Shown here in pieces: positions 1-11,979 of a stretch of DNA of 64,000 nucleotides. How positions within the stretch are numbered: position 1 is the first letter of the stretch; each line of letters starts with the position of its first letter. This stretch comes from Gymnopilus junonius (lineage: Eukaryota > Basidiomycota > Agaricomycetes > Agaricales > Galerinaceae): positions 114,483 through 178,482 of the forward strand of contig JADNYJ010000080.1 in the NCBI GenBank assembly GCA_015501075.1. Reading direction: 5' to 3'. The position numbers and the translations under genes were made by a program. The notes under the pieces are model-generated. The model worked only from the letters and a program-made list of their open reading frames with translations. It was not told the origin of the DNA and searched no databases.

Positions 1-289
1 ACGTAGCAATCATCTGTCTGATTTTGGTAGCATGATATCAAACCCAGTTATGAAGACTCGGACATTGACCTCTAAGCCACAAAATACTTAGTTTAACTAA
101 TTACAGTCTCACAACTTTTATTTCTAGTAATTTAAGAATGCCAGAGTGGCAGTTCACCAGTTCTGGGGTGATTTTTGCGATTTTAAGTGCAAAAATGACC
201 AAATTTATGGCCATCAAATGGTTTCGCCACTCAGCCTTGTGACCATGGACAACTGTGACATTTTGCCGATTTTGGAGGGCCTGTGACCC

Positions 290-775
290 ATGACTGGTGA
301 ATTGAATGAAATGCAACAGTACCTCCCAACATATTCTAGGTCCTGCTCCCACAAAATAGCCTTACATAACATTCTGGCCTTGTCAAAATTCTCCGTTCCC
401 TCAGAGAAGAATGCACCAAATTTACTCAGCCTTTTCAATGACAAACTATTTTCAAAAACAGCAAGCCTGGTTGAAAAAGAAGACCAAGTAGCATTCCTCC
501 AGTCATTGGCTATGCCTACTGCTATAGACATCATGGAGCTACATGAAAGAAGGGACAATGCCCTTGCCAACAGCAAGGATATTCTATCTCTCTCCTACAC
601 CAGAGACTGAGACTGAGAAAATTTTGGATAATGAAGATGAAGACAACTCTTGACTCAACAAAGGGCCAAATGATCCCACATATACTTCTGCCACAAGACT
701 TGAAGCTAAGGGTGAGGATGCTAGTGAGAATCCTGAGCACTGCAGGTGAAGAAAAAATTGAGATTGGGCCAAAAA
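290..775 (+). other. Weak open-reading-frame relic, unrecognised
   Basis: A 106-codon frame from 290 to 610 continues, after a change of frame, into an acidic Glu/Asp-rich stretch to about 750 that is broken by stops. I do not recognise a family. It lies in a transposon-dominated stretch, so a decayed element ORF is the most likely origin. No intron signals or start context set it apart, and it could be chance. The rest of 1-1581 shows no gene that I can support. Confidence 0.2.
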
Positions 776-814
776 TAATCATGTGACAGGTAAATTACTG
801 GCCCCCTCAACTGG

Positions 815-846
815 TTGGGGGTAACTTACCAGTAAGTAACCCCCCA
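815..846. repeat. G/C-run hairpin
   Basis: Bases 815-829 and 832-846 form a near-perfect inverted repeat with arms close to GGGGGTAACTTAC, separated by only two bases. It could be the end hairpin of a mobile element. No matching partner end was found nearby. Confidence 0.4.
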
Positions 847-1581
847 GGAGGTTTTTTACCCAACCCTAATGTCAAGGCTGTTTTTACAGTGTGATGTGCA
901 GGCGTGTCACCAGAACCATGCCCAATTTGGAACTGCTGAATTTCCCCCTTGTCCACTACAATTAGGAGGTAAACCCCTTTCCTCATGTCAATTTAGCCAT
1001 GCTGCTTGTTCAAACAGTTAAAGATAAATACAATTGGCACAATTAGCAATTATGCCACTTGAATAAGTGAGAAACATGCAAGGTAACCTTCCCATGGTGT
1101 TATTGTAATGAGTGCAAGTGAATGGGTTCACCTAATTGTATGCAAAAATATGGCTCTCCCCTGCTCATTCATACTAGAATTATGGTAACCAGTAATGGTA
1201 GACACATTATTAAAGAAAACTCACACCTAATTTGCATAAATACAGGGGAAGGAACTTAATACTTGAAAGAATTATTGGATTAACAGCCCACAATGCCTCT
1301 CCCTTGTTGCTCTGCAGTTGATGATGTTCTCCGTGCCTTTGAGCATGCGAGCATCAATATTGGCAGCCTCCTGCCATAAAAAAACCTTGATGGTTGCCCA
1401 CGCAGATCACGTGAATCTATAAAATGCCAGCCTCTATATCGCGAGCTTGAGCTCTTAGGTTTGTTTGTACATTTGTTTGTATGTCAAAATATTTGTATTT
1501 CTCTGATGCAACACTGCATCCTGCTCTCAGGTGAAGCTCTTGTGAGTGATACTAGAGGCTGGTTTTAGGAGCCTGAGTAGT

Positions 1582-3306
1582 TGTTGGAAAACCGCTAAGG
1601 GCATTATAATGCCGATAATGCCGGTAATGTGGAGCCTTAATTATAATCCAATTATAATGCAAAGTGGATATTCCGTAATTCAGCATGCCAATTATAATGC
1701 TTGAGCTTGATTATAATGCACAGGGCCTATGTTAGGAAAATGGAAGCAGTGCCTCTGGGCACTTTCCTTATTTCATTCTTACCTTTGTATTCTGGCTCTC
1801 ACGATTCTTACTTACTTACTTACTTATGCCAAGGGATTTACAGGGTTTTGGCAGGTGCTGAGCCTGCCAAGAGTCATGTGCTTGTGACCTGAAATCGAGG
1901 GCAGATGTGTCACATTTGAGCACCTGGTTGTCCTCCAAAGTTGAGAGAACTTGCAGGCACGGCTTTCCCCAGCTCGATTGGGATGGACACCGAGGGTGGA
2001 TTAATGGGACTGATGCACTGGGTGGCCCAAAAATAGCCCACTTCTCAGCCCATCACTTGGCAGTGGGATGCGTCTTTGGCAGCTGTCTTCAGTCTCATCT
2101 CATCTTATGTACCAAAATAATTACACAGAAATGCAGAAACATGTACTAAATATGTTATAATGGGAATAGACAGCAGCAATGGCCTTTTCAATGCAGTTGA
2201 ACTGAGTACTGCTTCTGCAGACTGCAATTTGAGCTGGTTCAAGGCAATAAGTATTCCTTTTGGCAGACATAAGTTCAATAAGTAGCTTATCTGGAGGGAT
2301 TTACAGTAAATCCAGCTTGCTTTACACTGGATTTACACAAAGTGAGCTGGTTCATTTCTGCTGTAAAGCCAGAGCCTCAGAGTGATGGGTGGCTCAAGCT
2401 CTCCTGAGCATGCCAGTGTGAGCTCATGTACACTCTAGACATGTCTTTTCCATACCTTTGAACTTCAAAAAAATTTCTCTGCTTCCTGAAAAGAATGCTA
2501 AAATTTTGGTGATCTATTCTCTTTGACTAAAAAATTTCCCTTGAGTCCCTACTGTACATGACTCTAAAAAAAGCCTTTGTAATTGACTTCCTTTCTGCAA
2601 GCTCAGCTATCTTCATGTGCAATCACATCACACCTAGCCCAGAACTGGACGAGTTCTGATGCATTCCGGGGCACCATCCTCAGGTCCATGCTAAAAATAT
2701 CTGGCTTTACGGGCTTTACAGTAAATCTATCCAAATAACCCTACTTACCTAAGACTGTTGAAATTAAGTAGCATACATGTGAATCAAACATGAGACTTAC
2801 CTGAAATAATAACCTTGAGATGTGCATAACTTACTGCTGTGCCATAGCACTTTTTCATGTAAAGGAACCTAGAGCTTCAAATCAGCCAGTGACTGCAAGT
2901 GACCGCACCTTCCTAAAATGGCCTGATTAATCAAAGTCCCTATATTTTCCTATCCAGACACTACAGTGGTCTCCTCCCTACTTTTAGCTGCTTAATATCA
3001 GTGATAATTGATGTAAAATATAAAATATCTAATTGCACTTTGAATGACAGTCAAATCTTAGGGGGATCATGCAGAATCGACATTGAACTCAATGCCATAT
3101 AAACCAAATGATAGCTTGGGACTTGATTACTCAGACTGCTTAGCCAGCTCCAGCATTACTGAACATCTGATTTGCATTATCTTATCAGTCCCTTTGATTA
3201 TAATTCGGCCAGTAGAGGAATTGGGGCATCATAATGTGCATTATAATGGGGTTTGCCTGGGAAATAATGTGCACTGCATTATAATGCCCTCTGGGGTTTT
3301 CCAACA
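1582..3306. mobile_element. DNA transposon-like element with 31-bp TIRs
   Basis: The two ends, 1582-1612 and 3276-3306, are inverted copies that match at 28 of 31 positions. They begin TGTTGGAAAACC and finish GGGCATTATAATGC. Copies of the subterminal motif TTATAATGC recur just inside both ends (about 1600-1720 and 3190-3290), as is common for transposase-binding sites. No transposase is recognisable inside, so this is a non-autonomous or gutted element. A clean target duplication is not visible; only GTAG is shared by the flanks. A 17-bp palindrome (2297-2313) may mark a nested insertion. The superfamily is not assigned. Confidence 0.7.
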
Positions 3307-3560
3307 GTAGAAGGCAAGTCAGTTGTTCATCCAGGAACAGCAATATACTTACCTTGCTGACTCAAGACATCAGCTTGTGTTGTGAGCCATTCCTCAATAT
3401 ATCTGATCATACTTGCAGTTGTTACACCCTAGCCTGATTCTGGGACAGGAGCTACATGTAAAAGAGAGAGGGCAGTGTAAGTGCTTGAAAATGTGTGCCA
3501 AAATGCACACTGCTCATCTACTCTACTTGTCAAGCAAAAATAATCTGAGACCCACCAGAG

Positions 3561-4635
3561 TAGTGATGCCGCTGTCCAGTCCAGAACCGAGGTTTGAACC
3601 TGAACTTTTGAGGACTGGACCACGGTTTAGTCCAAAGTTCAAGTGAATCCATGGACCGGACCAAGTGTTCAGTCCAAGGTTCGAGGACATGAAGACATGT
3701 GCGAACTTGTCTGAACTTGGCCAAGGTTTATCAACATCGATCATTGATCATCCCTTCATCCATACAACTCCCTATGATGCCTTCATTGTACTACCCTTCA
3801 TTGCAATTAATGCTACCATTCATCAGCTATAAAATGTTCCACAGCAGCAGCAAACAAAACAGAAGTTCAATATGGCTACTCCTGGATGCATGCAGCCATA
3901 TGGTCATGTCAAGAAGCAGAACGCAGCAGCTCACGCCCATGGGATGAGCTAAAGAAATATCTTGAGAGCCCTCTGGAAGACATTGAGAATGTTGTCTCAT
4001 GGTGGGGTGTAAGTCATCTTCAGCTTCCTTCTTTATCGTGTTCTGACCTCAGCATGCCTTTATTTCTAGCATCACACATTCCAGTATCCAACCTTATCTC
4101 GCATGGCACACAATTATCTTGCTATTCAAGGGTCTGTCACTCCATCAGAGCATGCCTTCTCAAGTGGCGGAATTACTGGCAGCCACAGCTGTAATTGCCT
4201 CAAGCACAAACCCTTCAAAGCATTGCAGATACTCAAGGGTGGATACTGTAATGGACATATTGGCATGACCGAGGAGGCTCAAAAACATGCCACGGATTTG
4301 TTTGAAGCATTCAAAAATGTAGGTTCTAATTCTGTGGATGAAGTGGCCATGCTCAAGTAGATCTCGTCTATCAATTAGTTGGTTTTTAGTGTTACCTCCA
4401 TCGCTAGCACTTCAGATCTGTGTATGGACCATGCCTATTAAATTTTACCTGCGTGTGGATGGCCTTTGGTTCGGTTCTCAGTCCAGACAGTCATGAACTG
4501 TGAACCGAACTTTTTTCAGACTGAACCGATAGTCCAGTTTGAAGTTCAGATATTTTTTGGACTGAACCTTTCATCCGGTTCTCGGTTCTCATAAATAGGT
4601 GGAGAACTGGACTGAACCAGACTTCGGCATCACTA
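3561..4635 (+). mobile_element. Non-autonomous hAT transposon with TIRs and 8-bp TSD
   Basis: The ends are inverted copies starting TAGTGATGCCG (3561-3571 and 4625-4635). They extend imperfectly into subterminal arrays of GGTTC/CAGTCC-type motifs. The flanks carry an exact 8-bp duplication, CACCAGAG, at 3553-3560 and 4636-4643. An 8-bp duplication is the hAT hallmark. The element is about 1.08 kb, far shorter than an autonomous hAT, and keeps only the C-terminal part of the transposase. The intact TSD suggests a fairly recent insertion. Confidence 0.93.
3886..4360 (+). pseudogene. hAT transposase C-terminal dimerisation fragment
   Basis: Two exons joined across a 61-bp GT-AG intron (4009-4069) give the hAT dimerisation signature. 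Exon 1 ends with an Asp-Glu-Leu helix followed by Trp-Trp-Gly. Exon 2 begins with Tyr-Pro-Thr-Leu-Ser-Arg-Met-Ala and continues to Ser-Glu-His-Ala-Phe-Ser-Ser-Gly. These match the conserved end of hAT transposases (the Dimer_Tnp_hAT region). The BED finger and the catalytic RNase H-like core are absent, so it cannot act as a transposase alone. The frame ends at 4358-4360. Confidence 0.88.
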
Positions 4636-4643
4636 CACCAGAG

Positions 4644-5980
4644 CCTGAAATGAGGTGTTGACCTGACACCATAGGTTCGGGTGAGCATATCCACCAATCT
4701 AGGATGATGCGAGAAAGAAAGAGCTATATAGTTCTGTGATAAGCTGTAGAGGAATGATACAGAGCTCATCTAAGGATAAGATAACAGGGTCAGAACCAGA
4801 TCTTATAGTGTTCACATGGGGAACAAGTGGCTGTCCAATTGGCTCAAAATGAGCATTTTGTAATATAAAAGTGCTCATTTTGGGCCATTTGGACAGTTGC
4901 TTGCCCGTCATGTCATAATCACCACTTACAAATAAGAATTTATTTGCCTCCTTGGTAAACACTCTCCCTTATCATGCTAGATCTAGTTTTGACACAGAAA
5001 AAACACTTTTCCAACTCATTCTCAAGTTTTTTCTCCCCACCCTCCATCCCATACAGCATCCGGTACAGCTGGTTGGTTTCAGCACTTGTTCACTACAATC
5101 GAGCTCACCAGATGCTCAGGACTTGCTCAGGCTTCCTCAAATTCTGGAACCCTTTGGATCAATCAGGTTTGGTCAAGGCTACTGGCCAAAATTTCACCGC
5201 AATTCAGCCCAGCCTCTGAGGCACTCCAAATCACTTTTGAGATCCAAATCCGAGGAGCCTGGGCAAGCCCTGGGCACTCACAGTTATTTGTAGCCACACA
5301 AATTTCTTGCATTTAGTTTTCTCTCAAAGAATCCAAATATCCAAATATTTATTTCTCACACACTGAACCTTTATTTTCTGTTATTTGCACAATGGACAGT
5401 TATCCTATCAATTGAAACCGATAAGCACGTCAGATAAATAAAATACCCAAAAAGACTTGCATTTACTGACAAACTTATCGCTCACCTTCTTCATCTACAG
5501 TGTCGTCGACATGTACGTCATTGGCCGCTTCGACTTCAAGTTGGCTCCGGCCGAGTCGGGTATTCTCGCCTGGGCCTAATTCCCAAGCTATTACGTCACA
5601 TTCATTTCCCCTCGGGTACATAATGGAGTCGAACCACTTGGCAGCATCCTTTTAAATTTCCTGCCACTCATTCTGGAATCCGGATTTTACGATTGAAACG
5701 ACATTCTAACGATTCCGAATTATTCAGGTCGGATCGCTCTGCTTTCGTGTCCCTTTCTATGGTGAACTGACGTTTTCTCTGCAGATTGCATTTCACTCTA
5801 CGAATCAAGTACTCGGAATTAGTGCTCGACTGTACTTAAACTCAACGTCAATATTCGTAAGTTGAATTTAATACAGTTTATCCTGGATGTCTGACGAAAT
5901 ATTCACTAGGCTTCTGCATCTATACCTCTGCTTCCGCTTAATTGCAAGGAATATATCCTCGATATCAATTTCAACTCATC
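4644..5980. other. Intergenic, transposon-derived and promoter region
   Basis: No gene is supported here. The segment around 4750-4790 resembles part of the 180-bp repeat found at 18727 and 25194 (shared GGATAAGATAA core and CAGAACCA), suggesting an old fragment of that family. From about 5400 the composition changes to that of the following gene block and contains the promoter of the MARVEL-like gene. Confidence 0.4.
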
Positions 5981-6814
5981 ATGGTAATGAACACTATCAT
6001 TCGGTTCGGCTATCCAAGTAAGTATTCTGCTTGTTTCGATTCTAAACATTTCTCATACTTTCTTCCTTGTCAATAAAGTCATCTTTGGAATTCTGCTCGC
6101 TAGTTCCATAATTGAAGTACGCCCAGGATTTTCCTCTCGATGACGTCTTCTGAACTTTCCCTTCTCCACAGCTGTCTATATCCGCCTGGCTGACCTCCAA
6201 ATTCAACACCATGCACAACAACAGCTCAACATCCGAGAAGATCAGTGTGCGGTACATCCTCTTCTGTTCCGTCTGGACAATCGTATTCGGCGGGGCATAC
6301 TTTATAACATTCCTACTGGCAATTAGTGGTATAATCACCAGTATAGCTTCGCACACTCTCTTGTACGTACACCTTCCTTCTCTTGCGGATTTCCGTCGCA
6401 TTTTTACCCTGTTTCCATTCACTTCCCACTGCTGGCGCTGACTTCTTCCTTCTAGCCTGTTCGTCACGTGGATCCTATGGCTCGCTGCTGCGGCCGCTAT
6501 AACCTCAAACCTCGGCGGATCCCTAAATTGTAAGGTTAACACGGCCTTCTTCTACTGCGAACACCTCAATGCTTTGATGGGCTTTGCGTGGTTGATTTTG
6601 TAAGTCAATTCACTCTCGCCCTTCTTACCAATTGCATTACTTACCACACGGATTCAGTATCCTGTTGACGATTATCCTGATACTCGTCCTCATTCGTGGG
6701 ATATCTCCGCTAAACGCGGAGACGGATACCGCGGTGCTCTTCTTGACGTGTAAACCATTGGAGGATTCACTGTCTCTGTCTCCTTTTTGCTTTCAAATGT
6801 ACCCATCACTCTGA
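5981..6814 (+). CDS. MARVEL-like four-helix membrane protein
   Basis: Five exons (5981-6017, 6079-6116, 6172-6362, 6456-6599, 6658-6814) join in frame to a protein of about 188 residues. All four introns are GT-AG, 55 to 93 bp. Four hydrophobic segments are clear, near residues 9-31, 51-77, 82-104 and 132-148. A Leu-Phe-Val-Thr-Trp-Ile-Leu-Trp-Leu-Ala helix is followed by a small-residue stretch and an Asn-Cys, the pattern of fungal MARVEL-domain proteins, which sit in plasma-membrane or secretory membranes. Function beyond membrane association is unknown. The C-terminal 20 residues after the fourth helix are less certain because another intron could lie there. Confidence 0.8.
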
Positions 6815-7085
6815 GTTACCCCACTGTGTCTTATAATATCGTATCCCGTACACTGATATCCATTTGCTATATTTTAGTTTGCTGTATGTATCAATGTGTC
6901 ATCTCCTCGCACTATATATACCACGTCCGAATTGATTCAAGGAACCTGAGAATGTTGTTTAATACCCCATCCTCCGCAAATATTCTGCAATCGTCTTTCT
7001 AGATTCCTTGGAAAACTGTTTCGATACTCTGAAAATCGGAGCTCGGAGACACAATTCGATCAGCTCAGCTACCCATCCTGCATGA

Positions 7086-7412
7086 TCAAGAAAACGGAGA
7101 ATACCCCACAAAGACGCCAAATCATGTTTTGGGGCACCAATTGCGTCTCTGCAAGTAGCCTATGGAAATCAAAGATTTACTGTCCGTAATGGTTCCGTCA
7201 ACTTAGCTAAGAATACCCTCCAGTTCGATATGATATTCGACGAAGGACACGTACCGCAGATCTTCACTGGAACTTTGACTTTGGATGCGCAGGGTGTTGA
7301 CTTCACAGCCCTACACGGGACGATTAAAGTGCATCCGATATGGTCGACAGGGAAGACGCCTGCAGTATATTCAGCATACAACAATCATAGGGCGACAGTA
7401 ATGCTCCGCTGA
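7086..7412 (+). pseudogene. Relic or 5'-incomplete member of small unknown protein family
   Basis: The frame from 7164 to 7412 aligns along its length with the gene at 28544-29056: Phe-Thr-Val-Arg-Asn-Gly, then Phe-Asp-Met-Ile-Phe-Asp, then Gly-Thr-Ile-Lys-Val, Pro-Pro/Thr-Pro-Ala-Val, and a terminal Arg-Ala-Thr-Val-Met-Leu-Arg before the stop. The N-terminal half (the Trp and Pro-Arg-Ser-Phe region) is not recognisable and the frame is closed by a stop at 7083. It is either a truncated pseudogene or has 5' exons I could not find. The family has no function that I recognise. Confidence 0.6.
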
Positions 7413-9031
7413 AGGTAAAGGATCACTCCACGCCTGTATGGTCACTACGCAAATTCTTCGCTCATAGTTTCAGACCGCATAAACATCGACAGTCGCCTAT
7501 ACTTCTTCCCTTTATTCTCCTGTAAAAATATTTTATCTAGTGTGTATTCAAATTAAAATATTTTCCTACGTGATCTTGGAAGGCACGGAGCTATGTTGAA
7601 CGAATGTAGCAAAATATCCAAAGTATGACGATACCAGCACACCTCAGCCCAAAAAAATTGCCTAAAAAGTTATACATATTTCATTGATAAAGCGATATCT
7701 TAACTACTCTGAATGATAGCAACTCACATGCGAGCGATCAATACGAAATAACGAGTAGAAGAGATGGTTATCAATATGGGGCCAATATGCAAGAATAACG
7801 ACGCACGCAATGTTGTCATTGAATATGAGACCATTTGTTTCTGTCTCAAATTTTGCTGGTAAAAAATCCCCCTAGCCAAAGCGTACCCATTGCATTCGGC
7901 GACCAAGAGAAAGCTTGGGCTCGACATGTCGCGCCGCCCAGTAAGCCTGACTAGCAAAACATGATTTAGGTCGCCAGCTCAGAGTTCAAGCGCTCAAATT
8001 CAGAGGGCGAGTTAAAAGATTGCAGAGACCTGGTGGATAACCGTTTAAGCAGAGGTGTATGTAGGTACTAGGAGTCGACGACGGGTCGCCAGCGATGACT
8101 GGAAGCACGTGAGAGTGTTATAGTGACCGTGACGTCAACTGTACAGTTGACCGGATATAACCGACTCGATTTACTGTGCCAGTCTCTGCTCTTTTCCGAG
8201 TCTCTCTGGCGTTCCATTCGACTGAAATGATTTTGTGTTTGATTTGGTCTGCTTCAACATAGCAACCGATTCTTTTATTATGGCCTCACTTTCATTCAAC
8301 TTCTCTGTGGCTTCCGAGATGCCAATTTCCTGGCTGTTTCTGAGCAAAGAGGGAAAGCAACTCCGTATATCCTCCGTCTAGTACCCTATTTCAAAGATTT
8401 ATCAACCTCTTCTGTTTGTGCGATCTTAGCATTCCCCACGGGAGATACTCTTGACTCTTTGGACATATATTAATAATGAAGGCTACTGGCAAAACACGAG
8501 GAGCTTAACTAAATAACTCATCGCTCAGACCCTTTCGTCTATGTTGTACCTATTTTTGTATCCGTGTTGGCAGGTGGAGTGTATTTCTCTCCGTGGCCAA
8601 GGGGCGTTGTAAAGTCCCATTCCTGGGCCTTACGAGCTCTTACACTAAGCGAACCATATCGAACGCTGACCAGGAGTCTCCATTGTCGTAGGTAGTCATT
8701 CGACCTGGAAGGTTACGAGCTTGGAACTCAAAAACATCCTTCTTTCCGAATCGCTTTACAGATGAAGGTCTGCTTCCGATGATGGTTATTCATATTCCTC
8801 AGAAGTGTTCTGAAAGGTGAATAACATTTCTTAATTCATACTCTAGACCATGTAACGATTTCATCATAGATTTTCGAAGTTACACCACAATACAGAAGAC
8901 ACCAAAAAATATTCCCTAAAATCCAATGCGACCCTTTTCTCAGCTTGAAAACCTAAGCAGCGATTGTAAAACACCGGCCAAACTCCAAAGGATCGCGAAA
9001 CGCCTGGGCAGCCGGAATACCTTGTTGAAAT
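7413..9031. other. Intergenic region without a supported gene
   Basis: The open frames are short and overlapping, with no domain or splice pattern. The one notable structure is the palindromic block at 8130-8150, listed separately. Confidence 0.4.
8130..8154. promoter_or_regulatory. TGACGTCA box fused to a 16-bp palindrome
   Basis: TGACGTCA (8130-8137), the consensus CRE/ATF site, overlaps a perfect 16-bp palindrome TCAACTGTACAGTTGA (8135-8150) followed by CCGG. A related block lies at 11718. A bZIP or zinc-cluster operator is possible, but so is the end of a small repeat. No target gene is obvious within 900 bp. Confidence 0.35.
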
Positions 9032-9716
9032 TTAGCTATGGAGGACCTGAATGAAGGCATTGGGCTGCTCGTCGAATGTGCACTGGCCCACACTGAATCC
9101 ATGGGCGGCGTTACACTCTCCAGCAAGGAAACTTGCGACACTGCCAAAATCATTTTCTATTTTCGAGTCAGAATTCTGATCATCAGGGAGTTCATCATCA
9201 TACATACCCTGGTAGACGACCACGTCAGGGGTTTGATTGACGCTGTTGAAAGTGAGGAATTTGCAGGTAAGTCTCTAACCTATTTATTTCTCGTTGGACG
9301 TACAAATTGACCCTGCAGCTGGCGAATGTAACGAAGACGACAAAGTTGGGATTGATCGAGAACTGCTGGGTTCCTTCGGATAACATCTCGTTGGTGATAA
9401 CGTTGCAGTCATTCTGGTTCGGTCCTGGTCCGGGTGGTCCACTGCAAGTCGATTCGCACGTTGCACCAGACAAGTCAATGGTCTGGCGCTTGTGGAGCGA
9501 CCCAAAGTACTCGTCGGCAGGAATCGTGTATTCGACCATGCCATTGGGCCACACTGAAGGAAGAAAGGTGAGCAAGAGGTAGCGAAATTTCAACAGGCGG
9601 ACTTATGAATTACCTTTAGTCACTGTGCCAAGTGCATCGGTACTGGCAGCGGGAACAGCGCTAACAGTAGCGAAGAACGAAGTGATGGCGAGGAGTACTG
9701 CGGAGGAAAAACGCAT
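9032..9716 (-). CDS. Small secreted cysteine-containing protein
   Basis: Three exons (9614-9716, 9304-9553, 9032-9242) splice in frame to 187 residues across introns of 60 and 61 bp. The first 20 residues are a classic signal peptide (Met-Arg-Phe, a Leu/Ile/Phe core, then Ala-Val-Ser-Ala). The mature part has spaced cysteines including Ala-Thr-Cys, Asn-Asp-Cys and Ala-Ser-Cys, and two near the C terminus (Gly-Glu-Cys-Asn-Ala-Ala-His-Gly and Gly-Gln-Cys). From memory, this layout recurs in a family of small secreted basidiomycete proteins of unknown function. The first ATG is chosen because it opens the signal peptide. A TATA-like box lies about 85 bp upstream. Confidence 0.82.
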
Positions 9717-9801
9717 GGCTGAACTTGAGGAAGTTTTCTTGATTAGAATGAGGAATGCTTGTGAGTGGGATTCACAATGAAGAATCGTGAAATTCATTGG
9801 C

Positions 9802-9810
9802 CTTTTTATA
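9802..9810 (-). promoter_or_regulatory. TATA-like box of the small secreted protein gene
   Basis: On the minus strand this reads TATAAAAAG, 85 to 95 bp upstream of the start codon at 9716. The spacing fits a fungal core promoter with a short leader. Confidence 0.5.
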
Positions 9811-11979
9811 TTGCAAAGACAGCCACCGTTAGAACCTATTCTTATTTCAGACTGCTTGCCTGGACCTCCATATACCCTCGTAGTATAGAAAACTGCGATG
9901 ATCAAGAGCACGTACCCATAGGGTCGTCCCAACAGAATTTAACGACACAGAGTTTAATCCGTCCTAAATGGTAGTGCAGAGCGGCATATAATGTGGAAAA
10001 CTTTCAAATGTCGGGATGTAATCGTTATAAATTTTATTTCTTAATTTAGGAGAAAACTGGGCTAATGGAGAATTGGAGGAACGAGATAGCAGAACGCTTC
10101 CAGGTCGGTTGCAGATATATTTTGTAAGAATGTTTTATACAGAAAATAAAGCATGCTTTCCGCGTTTGCCGTCTTATTATTAGCTGGTGCTCTGAGGATA
10201 ATGCACATCTAAGTATAATCTAATATCTAATATCAAGATATCAGCAGGACGATTTTGATTCCTAGACTGCTGATGCATCGGACGGATAGGACGAGGTGCC
10301 CATGTTGAACATGGACGCATGATCAGGCGGGATAGATGGACTTCGCTGGTTTTCACTTTCCAAAGTCAGTAGACTTTCCTCCGATTCATGGCGTTCTATC
10401 TCCCTGAAGTCTGAGGAGGCATAGGCTTGTAGTCGCCGTGACTAACTCACATTGAAGAAGATCACTTGACAAAGTGAGAAACATACTGTCCAGGCCCAGC
10501 TACTGCGAGCCAATCAAGCCTTCTGGGGACACATTCATTGCGTCGGAGAGGTCCGATGAGGGAGCGGACATCATTCGGATCCAGAAACGACTGGACGTTT
10601 TTAAAACTTGCCGGCAATTTCAGCCAGATCAAAACGCTCTTTTCTTGAAGTGTCTTTCCCCCCGTATTTTATACCAACAGAGGTTTTCAGAGCAATCTGG
10701 TCGTCTATTTAACGTAAATATTCTTCTTCCCTTTAAGAATTCTCGCAAAGTGGGCAATAAAGGAGCTCCTTCTTTACATTTATTTAGACCAGATGTTAGG
10801 CGCATAGTACATGCGTAATTAGAGAGGGAATTTAGTGCTCTAAAAATGAGGGATCCCCGGATCTCGGACCATAGTAAGGACCAGACGTCGACCTTCTTTG
10901 AAAGCGGCAAGGGTAGTCCGTGTAAATTTGAATTTTAAAATGTTGGCACTATTTAAGGAGCGCTCTCTGGTCCATAATTATGCCGACTTGCGCCGAGCTA
11001 ACGTTGATGAGCCCCATGACAGGGAATTATCGTAGGATGGGGTTGTTAGACTAAGACGCCGCGTTTCGACTTTCTGTTCATTGTCTTCCTCAACGGCATG
11101 TCTAGGATCAAACTTTGGACAGGCTTGGGCACATGCTATCGATACCACATTGACCGTATCATATGGCTTATCAACTCGCGGTCATTATACTAGTTGACGA
11201 TTCGGACTTCGACAAGTGACCGGCTGACGAGCGCTTAGTTCATTGAAATCCAGCGCTAGACGTAGACGAGGGCTGCAAATGGGTACAATGCAACATTGCC
11301 TTCCAGTTTGCAGTTGGACCCGGGTCAGAAATTGAATTTCGGAACAAAGGTTCTTCAAATTCTGACTCTTGTGAGTTGCTTGTGAGAATTCTTTGAAGTA
11401 CCGGGCACCGGTACCAAGTCAGGCGACGATATGGTCGTAAAATAACGGCAACGTGCGTCGTTGAATTCAGGAATGTCAAATTTTTTTAAGATATCTTAAT
11501 TAATGAGAGAGTTTACACATCAGATGTGTGTTCCAGAATCAACTGGTGCCGTATTCATCGGTGATTTTTTTGTGGAATCCATGAAATACATGTGAACCTA
11601 TACAAGTATGGTTTCTAGACAGCACAAGGCTCCAGCCGACCTAAATTCAAGCTTGTTAATGGATGCAGTCTATTCAACATGACGGCTTCACGCGGGGGTC
11701 AGTCCAGGCTGATACCATGACGTCAATGGTATAGTTGATCGGAGTTACCCGGAAAGCATGGCAGGCTTTTTCCTTGTGAGTCAAAGCCGACACGCGAACT
11801 CCCGCCTTGCTTCCGTCATTGTCAGTCAATGGTCTTTACGCTTTCAAGGCAACTTGGCAGTAAGTAAGCCCTCTGTCTCTCGTCCAGTCTCTGATTTTTT
11901 AACTGCAGGTACATGATGCTTAATTTCAGGTATGTTAAGTGTTACATCACGGGATAAACAACCTTCAGGACACTTTCAA
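9811..11979. other. Intergenic region without a supported gene
   Basis: Open frames at 10474-10910 and 11240-11479 show no domain, signal peptide or splice pattern. The second CRE-like palindrome is at 11718. Nothing else is evident. Confidence 0.4.
11718..11742. promoter_or_regulatory. Second TGACGTCA-palindrome block
   Basis: TGACGTCA (11718-11725) overlaps an imperfect 16-bp palindrome (11723-11738) followed by TCGG. The order and spacing of the parts are the same as at 8130. Identity is high across about 25 bp and fades outside. Confidence 0.35.

Noticed and set aside
3523..3744. Minus-strand frames over the left end of the hAT element
   Set aside because: They cover subterminal repeats of the transposon and have no protein similarity.
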